Part shown: positions 47,983-56,565 of the stretch, piece by piece
Layout of the letters: the number at the start of each line of letters is the position of its first letter
How positions within the stretch are numbered: the stretch's first letter is position 1
Assembly (NCBI RefSeq): GCF_018130955.1
Contig: NZ_JAFCJM010000003.1
Coordinates: forward strand, 1-64,000
Origin: Bradyrhizobium liaoningense
GTDB lineage: Bacteria > Pseudomonadota > Alphaproteobacteria > Rhizobiales > Xanthobacteraceae
Length of the DNA: 64,000 bases
Direction: 5' to 3'
Translations under genes and position numbers: made by a program
The notes under the pieces: model-generated
Seen by the model: the letters and a program-made list of their open reading frames with translations, nothing else
What the model was told of the DNA's origin: nothing
Database searches by the model: none

Positions 47983-48746
47983 AGACGAGCGCAATCACTG
48001 GAGACATCCTGCTTGGCCTGGTGCCGATCGCGCTCGTGATTGCGCTATGGCAGGGCCTCGTATCGTTCGGGGTCGCGCCGGTGGTCTTGCTGCCCCCGCC
48101 GGGCCTTGTGTTTATCCGTCTGCTGCAGCAACTCACCACCACCACATTTCACCACGAAATCGCCGCGACGCTGATCCGGCTGTTCGGCGGGTTCTTGATC
48201 GCGGTCGTGCTGGGCGTAAGCATAGGCATCGCTGCGGCCGCCAACCCGGCATTCAATGCCGTTGTGCGGCCGATCGTGCGGGTGCTCGCACCGCTTCCGA
48301 AGGTTGCGCTCTATCCTGCACTGCTGCTTCTGGTCGGCTTCGGCCACGAATCGAAGATTTTGCTGGTCACCGCCGACGCGCTGTTTCCAATTCTTCTGTC
48401 GACATATTACGGCGCGTCAACGGTCGAGCAAAAACTAATCTGGTCGGCAATGGCGGCGGGAACGCCGCGGCGCGAGATCCTGTTCAAGGTCGTCTTGCCC
48501 GCTGCGATGCCGTCGATCCTGACCGGCTGCCGGATCGGGCTTGTCATCTCCTGCATCGTGGTGTTCCTGGCCGAGATGATCACGTCGACCGACGGTCTCG
48601 GTCACATGCTCGTCACGGCGGCGCGCACTTTTCAAGCGGTTGACATGTTCGTGCCGCTGATCACGATCTCGTTGCTGGGACTGATCCTGAACGGCCTGCT
48701 GCAAGCCGTGCGCTCCTACCTGTTGCGCGGCTTCCCGGAAGCGTAA
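47979..48746 (+). CDS. ABC importer permease (second subunit)
   Basis: A 255-residue permease homologous to the preceding one, with the EAA loop in WSAMAAGTPRREILFKVVLP. Two different permease subunits imply a heterodimeric channel, which is less common in the NitT/TauT class, where a homodimer is usual. It overlaps the previous gene by 4 nt; the dioxygenase gene follows after 37 nt. Confidence 0.9.
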   Translation: MKTSAITGDILLGLVPIALVIALWQGLVSFGVAPVVLLPPPGLVFIRLLQQLTTTTFHHEIAATLIRLFGGFLIAVVLGVSIGIAAAANPAFNAVVRPIVRVLAPLPKVALYPALLLLVGFGHESKILLVTADALFPILLSTYYGASTVEQKLIWSAMAAGTPRREILFKVVLPAAMPSILTGCRIGLVISCIVVFLAEMITSTDGLGHMLVTAARTFQAVDMFVPLITISLLGLILNGLLQAVRSYLLRGFPEA

Positions 48747-48783
48747 GCTGACTAGGTAAGAGACCAAGAAGCGGGAGTGAACC

Positions 48784-49830
48784 ATGCTGGCGGATCGCAT
48801 TGAAGCGAAATGGATCGACGCCTTCTGCGAGATCTTTGAAAGGTGTGCCGTCAAGGCCGGCGATACCGCGGCGATCCTGTCCGAAACCCAGTCGCGCGCG
48901 CTGAACGTTCACATCGCAGAGCTCGCCCTGTTGCGCATGGGCGCGCGTCCCTTTCACGTGGTTCTGCCGACCCCGCGCAACCGGCACATCGTGCCGGTTC
49001 GGTCCACCGGCGCGAGCGAAGCGATCCAGGGATTGGGACCGGTCGTGACGGCGCTTCAGCAAGCGGGTTTCGTCGTCGACTGCACCATCGAGGGCCTGAT
49101 GCACGCCAAGGAGACGCCGGAGATTCTCAAGGCAGGCGCCCGCATACAGGTGATCTCCAACGAGCATCCCGAAGCGCTCGAGCGCATGTTGCCGGATCCG
49201 GCGCTGGAGAAGCGGGTTCGCGCGGCTGCCAAGATGTTGAGGGGAACCAAGCGGATGCGCGTGACATCGAAGGCGGGCACGGCGCTCGACGTCGATATGG
49301 TCGGCGCATCGACGGTCGGCGTGTGGGGATGGACCGACAAGCCGGGAACGCTGGCCCACTGGCCGGGCGGGATCGTCGTGAGCTTCCCCAAGAGCGGAAC
49401 CATCAACGGCACGCTGGTGATGGCACCCGGCGACATCAACCTGACGTTCAAGCGCTACCTGTCTTCACCGGTGAAGATGACACTCAAGAACGACTACGTC
49501 GTGGAGCTGGAGGGCGAGGGCACCGATGCCGCGATGATGCGCGCCTATCTCGCCGCCTGGGGCGATCGCGAGGCCTATGCGGTGTCGCATGTCGGCTTCG
49601 GCATGAATCCGGGGGCGCGCTACGAGGCGTTGTCGATGTATGACCAGCGTGACACCAACGGCACCGAGCTCCGCGCCGTGTCCGGCAACTTCCTGTTCTC
49701 CACCGGGGCCAATGAGTTTGCCGGCCGCTACACCGCAGGTCATTTCGACCTTCCGATGATGGGTACGACCATCGAGCTGGATGGCGTCGCGGTTGTGCGT
49801 GAAGGCGTGCTTCAGGACGTGTTTGGCTAA
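48784..49830 (+). CDS. NicX-like 2,5-dihydroxypyridine 5,6-dioxygenase-family protein
   Basis: A 348-residue protein of the NicX family (leucyl-aminopeptidase-like M29 fold), whose studied member is the iron-dependent 2,5-dihydroxypyridine 5,6-dioxygenase. Conserved parts are VSHVGFGMNPGARYEAL, SGNFLFSTGAN and GHFDLPM. His269, His320 and Asp322 match the His-His-Asp iron ligands known for NicX. GGGAG lies before the ATG at 48784. It is the last gene of the importer group, so the imported compound may be a pyridine or another ring cleaved by this enzyme. Members with other substrates exist; activity is inferred. Confidence 0.83.
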   Translation: MLADRIEAKWIDAFCEIFERCAVKAGDTAAILSETQSRALNVHIAELALLRMGARPFHVVLPTPRNRHIVPVRSTGASEAIQGLGPVVTALQQAGFVVDCTIEGLMHAKETPEILKAGARIQVISNEHPEALERMLPDPALEKRVRAAAKMLRGTKRMRVTSKAGTALDVDMVGASTVGVWGWTDKPGTLAHWPGGIVVSFPKSGTINGTLVMAPGDINLTFKRYLSSPVKMTLKNDYVVELEGEGTDAAMMRAYLAAWGDREAYAVSHVGFGMNPGARYEALSMYDQRDTNGTELRAVSGNFLFSTGANEFAGRYTAGHFDLPMMGTTIELDGVAVVREGVLQDVFG

Positions 49831-50810
49831 AGTACGGGTGGCCGTGCCAGGCCAAAGTGCCTGAGCATGTCCACCATCGCCTTGAGGCGCTGTTCGCGAT
49901 AGGCCTCGACGTCGAGACCGGAATAGTCGAGGAAGCCTGCGCCGGTGCGCAGGCCGATCCGGCCCTCATGCATGTTGCGTGCGATCACGTCCGGCGAACG
50001 GTAGCGATCGCTGCCGAGCGCGCCTTCGAGATAGCGGCTGGCATAGTACAGAATGTCACCGCCGCCCCAGTCGATGAATTCGAGCAGCCCCAGCACTGCG
50101 TAGCGGAAGCCGAATCCGTAGCGGATCGCCTTGTCGATCTCCTCAGCGCTCGCGACACCTTCCTCGACCATGCGCGCCGCCTCGTTCATGGCGAGCGCCT
50201 GGATGCGCGGTACGATGAAGCCGGGTGTGGCGGCGCACACCACGGGCACCTTGCCGATTCCCTCCAAGAGCCCCTTGACCCTCTCGACAGCCGCCGGATC
50301 GGTCGCGGCTCCCGGAGAAACCTCCACCAGCGGGATCAGATAGGCCGGGTTGAGCCAGTGCACGTTGAGGAAGCGTTCGCGATGCTCGATTGCGCCGGAG
50401 AGATCGTCCACCAGGATCGTCGATGTCGTGGACGCGATGATGGTGTCCCGGCTGACCTGCCTTGAGGCCGCGGCCAGCACCTCGCGCTTGAGATCGACGA
50501 TCTCAGGAACCCCCTCGAAGACCAGGTCGGCGCGTGACAGGGCCGCGTCATGTTCGGCGGCGGGCACGACCGCGACGCGTGCCATCACGGTGCTAGCGTC
50601 GGCTTCCGTGAGCAATCCCAGACGTGCGAGCGTCGCCAGGGTCGTCCGCACCTCTCCCAGCGCGTCGGCCTCGAGCTTGGCAAAATCCTCCGCCGACCGG
50701 TTCTTGACGTCGATCATCGTCACGGGATGCCCGGCATAGGCGAACGCGACCGCGATGCCGCGGCCCATGCGGCCGGCGCCGAGACAGGCGATGAGTGGTC
50801 GTGTCGTCAT
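49827..50810 (-). CDS. 3-hydroxyacyl-CoA dehydrogenase-family protein
   Basis: A 327-residue NAD-dependent dehydrogenase (3HCDH/carnitine-dehydrogenase type). The N-terminal Rossmann motif is CLGAGRMGRGIAVAFAYAGH, the middle has ASTTSTILVDDLSGAIEHRE and HWLNPAYLIPLVEV, and the catalytic domain RIQALAMNEAARMVEEG and GFGFRYAVLGLLEFIDWGG. It is the last gene of a tight - strand operon and its end overlaps the 3' end of the dioxygenase gene by 4 nt. The role could be oxidation of a beta-hydroxy acid or acyl-CoA. Confidence 0.88.
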   Translation of the reverse strand: MTTRPLIACLGAGRMGRGIAVAFAYAGHPVTMIDVKNRSAEDFAKLEADALGEVRTTLATLARLGLLTEADASTVMARVAVVPAAEHDAALSRADLVFEGVPEIVDLKREVLAAASRQVSRDTIIASTTSTILVDDLSGAIEHRERFLNVHWLNPAYLIPLVEVSPGAATDPAAVERVKGLLEGIGKVPVVCAATPGFIVPRIQALAMNEAARMVEEGVASAEEIDKAIRYGFGFRYAVLGLLEFIDWGGGDILYYASRYLEGALGSDRYRSPDVIARNMHEGRIGLRTGAGFLDYSGLDVEAYREQRLKAMVDMLRHFGLARPPVL

Positions 50811-50813
50811 CGC

Positions 50814-51902
50814 TCAAAATCCCTCACGCAGCACTGTCTGAAGCTCCGCCTTCTTCAGGTCACCCAGTCCTAGCGTTGCGAGCGTGCGGCCTCCGCGCAA
50901 AAAGTCCTCGCCGCAGATTGCGCCGCCGATGGCGAGAAACGCCCTTGCGAGCGGCGTTGAAACATCGGCCAGCTCGGCCACCGAGACCAGCAGCGACAGG
51001 CCGAGGCGCAGATCTTCCCGCATATAGCGATGCTCCCTGAGCACGAGCTGTTCGCGCCAGTCACCGGAATCGGTGAGACGGTCGTGCGAGCCGCGGCCGT
51101 ACATCCAGATCTCGCCTTCCTTGGCGTAGTGATCGGCCAGCGGAAAATGCGGCGCGCCGTAGCCCAGCCGCTCGCGCACCGCGATGCGTTCCGCGTCGAG
51201 CGCGTCTGTGACCCTGCGGATCGCGGCCTGTGTCCCTTCCTTGTGGATGTCCCACCGCTCAAAATGCTCGATCGGTCCGGCGTTCATGACGATAAGGGGC
51301 GGATGGATGATGCAACCGGCGTTCATCAGTGCGCCGGAGAGCGCGTCTCCACACGGTTCAATGGCGTTCGGAAACGCGCGGCCGATTACCTCCAACGCGT
51401 GCGGCGCCGCGCTCAGCGGAAACACGCCGACCGGCAGTCGCTTGGCGCGGATCGTGATGGCGACTTCGAACGGTCCGTGCTTGCGGGTCAGCCAGGGCAG
51501 GGTGCCGGTCTCGGCAAAGCACGCTTTTGCGCGGTTGCCTGCATCGCGCATGGCCATCGCAAAGATCATCGAGCCAAAAGTCGCCGGCGGCAGGAACACG
51601 ACCTGCCCATCCGCGAGGTGCGGCGCAAGCAGCCGCGCAATGTCGGGCTGCGCAAAAGCCGGGGCGGGGCAGAGGATCAGCTCGGCGCCCGCAACCGCCT
51701 CGGCCATATCGGTCGTAACCAACGCAAGCTTCACGTCGTGCTTGCCGGCGTGATCCTTCACGAGAATGCGCGAGCCGGCGGCACGATGAGCGGCAACCTG
51801 GTCCGCATCCCGTCGCCACAACCGAACCTCATGCCGGGCGAGCGCAAAGTCACCGGCGGCCGCGAACGAACCGTTGCCGCCACCAAGAACCGCAATCTTC
51901 AA
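50814..51902 (-). CDS. Octopine/opine dehydrogenase-family protein
   Basis: A 362-residue NAD/NADP octopine-nopaline dehydrogenase-type protein. The Rossmann motif is VLGGGNGSFAAAGDFAL, the middle has FLPPATFGSMIFAMAM, and the C-terminal helical domain contains NAGCIIHPPLIVMNAG and GPIEHFERWDIHKEG. It lies in the operon between the synthetase and the 3HCDH-type enzyme, 3 nt from the latter and overlapping the former by 4 nt. True opine formation from an amino acid and a keto acid is not established; relatives reduce various ketoacids. Confidence 0.85.
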   Translation of the reverse strand: MKIAVLGGGNGSFAAAGDFALARHEVRLWRRDADQVAAHRAAGSRILVKDHAGKHDVKLALVTTDMAEAVAGAELILCPAPAFAQPDIARLLAPHLADGQVVFLPPATFGSMIFAMAMRDAGNRAKACFAETGTLPWLTRKHGPFEVAITIRAKRLPVGVFPLSAAPHALEVIGRAFPNAIEPCGDALSGALMNAGCIIHPPLIVMNAGPIEHFERWDIHKEGTQAAIRRVTDALDAERIAVRERLGYGAPHFPLADHYAKEGEIWMYGRGSHDRLTDSGDWREQLVLREHRYMREDLRLGLSLLVSVAELADVSTPLARAFLAIGGAICGEDFLRGGRTLATLGLGDLKKAELQTVLREGF

Positions 51903-53434
51903 GAGACCTCTCCTTGCGTGCGCGATTGTGCGTCGATCTGCTTCACCAGGAAATGCTGGACCTTGCCCAGCGCGGTGCGCGGCAGATCGGTGACGAAGAC
52001 GATGTCGCGCGGGACCTTGAAGCGCGCGAGCTGCGCCTGAAGATGGTGCTTGAGTTCATCTGCCTCGATCCTGCACCCCTGTCGTCGGATGACATAGGCG
52101 ATGGGAACCTCGTCCCAACGAGGATCGGCGCGGCCGATCACCGCGCATTCGCTGACATCGGGATGCTCCAGCAGGACGCGCTCGACCTCGGCCGGATAAA
52201 TGTTCTCTCCGCCGGAGATGATCATGTTCTTCTTGCGGTCACGGACCCAGAAGTAGCCCTCGGCATCGCAAAGGCCGATGTCGCCGGTGCGATACCAGCC
52301 ATCCCTGAGCGCTTCGCGGGTCGCGCTTTCATTCCCCCAATATTCGAAGAATACGTTTGGACCGCGGACGGCGATTTCGCCGGGCGTGTCCGTCGGCACC
52401 TCGACACCCGCATCGTCGATCACCTTGGCTTCGCAGCACAGGCCGGCAAGGCCGGTCGATTCCAGCCGCGACAGGTCCGCGCCGAACCGGGTGTAGATCG
52501 CTATCGGGCTGGTCTCCGTTGAACCATAGACCTGGAGCACGGGGACGCCGCGGTCGACGAACCGCTGGATCAGCGGCGGCGGCACGATCGTCGATCCCGT
52601 TGCGATGGCCTTCAACGACGAGAGGTCTGTGGTGGTCCAGGCTGGGTGATCGCTCATGGCCTGGATCGTCGCCGGCACGAGCACGGTCAGCGTCGGACGG
52701 TCGCGTTCGATGCAGGCCAAGGCCGCGTCGGGCGCAAAGCGGGCCAGGACCGTGACGGTGGCCCCGATCTGCAGCGCCGGCGTGGTCTGGATGTTGAGCC
52801 CGCCGACGTGGAAGAACGGCAGCACCGTCAGCACATGATCGCTAGATGTGAGGTCGTGCATGTGCTGGCTCATGACGCCATTCCAGAACAGCGCCTCCTG
52901 CCGCAGCACCGCGCCCTTGGGCCGGCCCGTCGTGCCTGACGTGTAGACGATCAGCAGCGGGCAGGAGAGATCGATATGCGGATTGCGGCCAGCGCCAGTC
53001 CCGCGCGCCAGAAGGGCGTCGAAGGCGAGACCATGCGGCGGCGCGAAGTCGAGGCCGACGACGGAAGTGCCCGGCAGGCTCCGCGCGAGCTCGGGGATTA
53101 CGCCAGCAAAGGCCTGCTCGAGCACGAGCAGTTTGACGCTTGCATCGGACAGAATGAAGATCTGCTCGGCGACCGCGAGCCGCCAATTCAGCGGCACCAG
53201 CATGGCGCCGAGGCGCGCGCACGCATAGAGCAGCACCAGATAGTCCGGCCGGTTCAGGCTCAGGATCGCCACGCGATCGCCGCGGCCGACGCCGAGCTCG
53301 CTCTTCAGTGCAGCCGCGGTCTGCTCGATCCGGGCGGCAAGGGCCGCATAGCTCAGGCTCGCGCCTTCGAAGCGCAGGGCCGCCTTGTCTGGCGCAAACG
53401 CCGCGTTGCGATCGATCAGGCTGGAGAGGTCCAC
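51899..53434 (-). CDS. Acyl-CoA synthetase (class I adenylate-forming enzyme)
   Basis: A 511-residue ligase of the long-chain-fatty-acid/cinnamate-CoA family. The AMP-binding P-loop is IVYTSGTTGRPKGAVL, the A5 motif VYGSTETSP, the A8 motif DGWYRTGDIGLCDAEGYF and the C-terminal lysine in ARFKVPRDIVFVTDLPRTALGKVQ. I chose the GTG at 53434 because it follows the upstream stop codon by 2 nt, typical of coupled genes; the open frame continues upstream without a likely start. It activates a carboxylic acid as CoA ester for the neighbouring acyl-CoA dehydrogenase. Confidence 0.87.
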   Translation of the reverse strand: MDLSSLIDRNAAFAPDKAALRFEGASLSYAALAARIEQTAAALKSELGVGRGDRVAILSLNRPDYLVLLYACARLGAMLVPLNWRLAVAEQIFILSDASVKLLVLEQAFAGVIPELARSLPGTSVVGLDFAPPHGLAFDALLARGTGAGRNPHIDLSCPLLIVYTSGTTGRPKGAVLRQEALFWNGVMSQHMHDLTSSDHVLTVLPFFHVGGLNIQTTPALQIGATVTVLARFAPDAALACIERDRPTLTVLVPATIQAMSDHPAWTTTDLSSLKAIATGSTIVPPPLIQRFVDRGVPVLQVYGSTETSPIAIYTRFGADLSRLESTGLAGLCCEAKVIDDAGVEVPTDTPGEIAVRGPNVFFEYWGNESATREALRDGWYRTGDIGLCDAEGYFWVRDRKKNMIISGGENIYPAEVERVLLEHPDVSECAVIGRADPRWDEVPIAYVIRRQGCRIEADELKHHLQAQLARFKVPRDIVFVTDLPRTALGKVQHFLVKQIDAQSRTQGEVS

Positions 53435-53436
53435 CG

Positions 53437-54726
53437 CTAGTCGTCCGTTTCGCCGGGCTCGTACAGCGCATCGCGGCCGATGCGGTCGAGGCAAAGCTCG
53501 GCCGTCCAGGGCAGCATCAGCGAACCGCAGCGGCTGTCGCGATAGATGCGCTCCAGGGGCAGCGATTTCAGCATGGCTTGTCCGCCGCAGGTGCGGATCG
53601 CGAGCGCGGCAAGCTCGTTCGCACCCTCCATGACGGAATATTGTGCCGCATAAGCGCGCAGCACCTGCTCCTTGCTGGGATTGGCGCGCGCTTCGGTGAT
53701 GGCCTGGAACCAGATCGCCTTGATCTGCTCCAGCTTGACCTGCATCTGCGCAACCGCGATCTGCTTGGTCGGATACATCCGGCGCTTGACCGGCGGCGTG
53801 CCCGGCACCTCACCGCGCAAGTAACGTACGGTGAAATCATAGGCCGCCTGCGCGAGGCCCATATAGGTCGGCGACAGCGTCAGGAACATGTGCGGCCAGC
53901 GTAGCGCCGCCTGGAAGTAGACGCCGCGCGGCATCAGCGCCGCGTCCTCGGGCACGAACACGTCCTTGAACAGGAGCGTGCGCGACACCGTGCCCCGCAT
54001 CCCCAGCGGATCCCAATCCCCCACCACAGATACACCGTCCGACTTGGCAGGAATAGCCAGGTAAAGGGTGTTGCGGCGCGAGGCCTTGGCGCCTTCCTCG
54101 ACCTCCGTGCAGAGCACGCCGTAGTAGTCGGCGTGTCCGGAGAGCGATGCAAAAATCTTCTTGCCGTTGATGATCCAGCCGCCCTTGACCGGCTTTGCTT
54201 CCGTGCCGAAGGCAACGCCGCCGGCGGCCGCGGCGCCGCCTTCCGAAAAGGGCTGGGAATAGATCGCGCCGTCCTCGACGATGCGCTTGTAGTGGATCGC
54301 GCGCCGCGTCTCGTGCTCGGCGCGCATCGCGGTGTCCATGTCGAGATCGTCCGCAAGCGGGCCCGTCCACAAGGTCGAGCAGACGTGCATGTTCCAGGTC
54401 AGTGCGGTCGCGCCGCAATAGCGGCCGATCTCGGCCGCCGCCAGCGCGTAGGTCTGATAGCCGGCGCCGAGCCCGCCCTGCGCTTTGGGAATCGCGATGC
54501 CAAGCAGGCCGATGCGATGCAGATCGCGGTAGTTTTCAGTCGGAAACGTTGCGTCGCGATCGTAGGCCGCCGCGCGGGCGGCGAAAACGGTCTGGCCGAT
54601 CTCGCGTGCGCGCGCGATGATCGCCGCCTGTTCGTCGCCGAGGCGGAACGCTGATGGATCGAAGATCGGCGCGTCCAGCGCAATCTTGTCGGGAGAATTC
54701 ATGCTTTTGCTGACCTGCATCGTCAT
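53437..54726 (-). CDS. Acyl-CoA dehydrogenase-family protein
   Basis: A 429-residue flavoprotein with the acyl-CoA dehydrogenase fold. Marks are AIPKAQGGLGAGYQ, QPFSEGGAAAAGG, GKKIFASLSGHADYYGV, PLGMRGTVSRTLLF and the C-terminal IYRDSRCGSLMLPWTAELCL. The usual catalytic base segment is not clearly recognised, so dehydrogenation of an acyl-CoA is likely but flavin monooxygenase-like activity remains possible. It overlaps the upstream hydrolase gene by 4 nt and is 2 nt from the synthetase gene. Confidence 0.87.
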   Translation of the reverse strand: MTMQVSKSMNSPDKIALDAPIFDPSAFRLGDEQAAIIARAREIGQTVFAARAAAYDRDATFPTENYRDLHRIGLLGIAIPKAQGGLGAGYQTYALAAAEIGRYCGATALTWNMHVCSTLWTGPLADDLDMDTAMRAEHETRRAIHYKRIVEDGAIYSQPFSEGGAAAAGGVAFGTEAKPVKGGWIINGKKIFASLSGHADYYGVLCTEVEEGAKASRRNTLYLAIPAKSDGVSVVGDWDPLGMRGTVSRTLLFKDVFVPEDAALMPRGVYFQAALRWPHMFLTLSPTYMGLAQAAYDFTVRYLRGEVPGTPPVKRRMYPTKQIAVAQMQVKLEQIKAIWFQAITEARANPSKEQVLRAYAAQYSVMEGANELAALAIRTCGGQAMLKSLPLERIYRDSRCGSLMLPWTAELCLDRIGRDALYEPGETDD

Positions 54727-55553
54727 GGCGCATTCGTCGCCGTTGTGGGCGCAACGGAGTTGAGGAAGCCGCTCAAGGCCTCATTGAAGGCGTCGGGGCG
54801 CTCGAGATTGGCGAGATGGCCGACGCCCGCAAGCTCGACATAGCGGGCCGCGGGGACATAGCCCGCCATCTTTGCCATCATCGGGGCAGGCGCGTTATTA
54901 TCCTTCGATCCGGACAGGAGGAGCGTCGGCACGGCGATGTCTTTGAGCGCGTTGCGCTGGTCGAATCCGATCAGCGCCAGCATCATCGCGCGATAGCTTG
55001 CCGCGGGAACACTGGCCATGCAATCGCGCGCGAGCGCCATGCCGTCGGCATCGGGATCATCGCCGACGAGCTCCTTGACCAGCGAGGGTGCGAGCGAGGC
55101 CATCGTCTCGCCGCGATCGAGCGGGCCAAGCCGCGCCGCGATGAAGGATTTTTGCCAGTCGCCGTCGGCCTTGCCGAAGGCCGGGCTGGTCTGCGCCAGC
55201 ACCACGGCATGCGCGTCGGTCTTGTGTCGGGTCAGCCATTGCTGGACGATCATGCCGCCGATCGAATGTCCGACCAGGATTGGTTTTGCGGTTGTTGTCT
55301 GTTGCAGGAATTCCTGCAGCGCATCCGCCAGGGCAGCAATGCTGACATTGGCCAACGGCGCCGATCCGCCATAGCCCGGCATGTCCCACGCCGTGGCGCG
55401 GAAGTGGTTGCCGAAATATGCGAGTTGATGACGCCAGGCCCGGGCCGCCCCGCCGATCCCGTGCAGGAACAAGAGCGGTGGTGCCTTGGGGTCGCCTGCG
55501 GCTTCGAAGGCGAATGGTCCGGTCTTCATTGTCGTTGGCGTCGGATCCGGCAC
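54723..55553 (-). CDS. Alpha/beta hydrolase
   Basis: A 276-residue cytoplasmic hydrolase. The nucleophile elbow is VGHSIGGMI, the acid residue lies in SGSKDNNAP and the histidine in GVGHLANLE. The N-terminal LLFLHGIGGAARAWR contains the oxyanion motif. The family includes 3-oxoadipate enol-lactonase and meta-cleavage product hydrolases. It is the first gene of the - strand operon. The start at 55553 is a GTG with GAGGA 6 nt upstream; ATG 55529 is an alternative. A MarR-type box lies upstream at 55616-55630. Confidence 0.85.
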   Translation of the reverse strand: MPDPTPTTMKTGPFAFEAAGDPKAPPLLFLHGIGGAARAWRHQLAYFGNHFRATAWDMPGYGGSAPLANVSIAALADALQEFLQQTTTAKPILVGHSIGGMIVQQWLTRHKTDAHAVVLAQTSPAFGKADGDWQKSFIAARLGPLDRGETMASLAPSLVKELVGDDPDADGMALARDCMASVPAASYRAMMLALIGFDQRNALKDIAVPTLLLSGSKDNNAPAPMMAKMAGYVPAARYVELAGVGHLANLERPDAFNEALSGFLNSVAPTTATNAP

Positions 55554-55615
55554 GCGGTGTCCTCTTGCTGGGAGGGTCGATGCTAACAGCCCTTTCGGGG
55601 ATGAAAAGGGGATAA

Positions 55616-55630
55616 TTTTATACTTAAAGC
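55616..55630 (-). promoter_or_regulatory. MarR-type box 1 (hydrolase operon)
   Basis: On the - strand CTTTAAGTATAAAAT matches box 5 (TTTTAAGCCTAAAAT) at 12 of 15 positions. It lies 63 bp upstream of the first gene of the 55.5-49.8 kb operon. Confidence 0.55.
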
Positions 55631-55691
55631 AATTTCCGGGCCTCTCTCTCGCACTTCCGCCGCGCGGGACACGACCGGCTTCGTTGCAATC

Positions 55692-55707
55692 ATTTGAAGT
55701 TTAAAAT
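55692..55707 (+). promoter_or_regulatory. MarR-type box 2 (SDR gene)
   Basis: ATTTGAAGTTTAAAAT lies 47 bp upstream of the SDR start codon and contains the dyad TTTGA-AGT-TTAAA. Confidence 0.6.
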
Positions 55708-55754
55708 ATATCCGGAGAGGTCAATCCATCGGTCACCTCCAGGGAGGCCTGCGA

Positions 55755-56516
55755 ATGTCTGGACTGCCGCATTCTGCGCATGCGCTGGTGACGGGCGGTG
55801 GCCGCGGCATCGGTCGCGCCATTGCTGCTGCTCTGGCCGGCTCAGGCGCCACCGTCACCGTGCTCGGACGCAATGCCGCCGTGCTCGACGAAGCCGTGAA
55901 CGCCGGAGCCGCGCATTTTTCCGAAGTGGCCGACGTGTCGGATGAGGCCGCGCTCAAGGCTGCGATCGCAAAGGCAGCCGCGCGGCAACCGATCAATATT
56001 TTGATCGCGAATGCAGGCAGCGCGGAATCCGCGCCCTTTGCGAAGTCGGACGACGCATTGTTCGCGCGCATGATGGACGTGAACTTCATGGGCGTGGTGC
56101 ATGCGATCCGCGCGGTGTTGCCCGAGATGAGAGACCGCCCACATGGCCGCATCGTCGCGATAGCCTCGACGGCCGGGCTCAAGGGCTATTGCTATGTGAG
56201 CGCCTACAGCGCCGCCAAACATGCCGTCATCGGCCTCGTGCGCTCGCTGGCATTGGAACTGGCGACGTCAGGCGTGACCGTGAACGCCGTCTGTCCCGGC
56301 TTCACTGATACCGACCTCATCGCCGGCAGCATCGAGAACATCATGAAGAAGACCGGGCGTAGCCGCGAGCAGGCGATCGCCGAACTCGCCAAGCACAATC
56401 CACAGGGGCGGCTGGTGTCGCCCGGCGAGGTGGCCGACGCGGTGCTCTGGCTGTGCGGCGAGGGCGCCGGTGCGATCACAGGACAGGCGATTGCGGTCGC
56501 CGGCGGCGAAATCTAG
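55755..56516 (+). CDS. Short-chain dehydrogenase/reductase
   Basis: A 253-residue NAD(P)-dependent SDR. Cofactor motif [15 protein letters not shown] motif IANAGSAES, catalytic Ser in [12 protein letters not shown] and the Tyr-Lys pair in [10 protein letters not shown]. The C-terminal pattern [13 protein letters not shown] and [15 protein letters not shown] is that of 3-hydroxyacyl-type dehydrogenases. The ATG at 55755 stands behind a GGAGG-containing leader. The enoyl-CoA hydratase follows 49 nt later, so the pair could carry out consecutive hydration and oxidation of an acyl-CoA. Confidence 0.9.
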   Translation: MSGLPHSAHALVTGGGRGIGRAIAAALAGSGATVTVLGRNAAVLDEAVNAGAAHFSEVADVSDEAALKAAIAKAAARQPINILIANAGSAESAPFAKSDDALFARMMDVNFMGVVHAIRAVLPEMRDRPHGRIVAIASTAGLKGYCYVSAYSAAKHAVIGLVRSLALELATSGVTVNAVCPGFTDTDLIAGSIENIMKKTGRSREQAIAELAKHNPQGRLVSPGEVADAVLWLCGEGAGAITGQAIAVAGGEI

Positions 56517-56565
56517 CGCGGCGGAAGGCGCCGCCTGCAAAACGAGCCAAGAACAGGGAGATCCC

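Noticed and set aside
54723..55553. Identification of the alpha/beta hydrolase as the nicotinate-pathway deformylase NicD
   Set aside because: Motifs fit the general hydrolase family but the surrounding sequence does not resemble NicD as I know it, and maleamate amidase and isomerase genes are absent.
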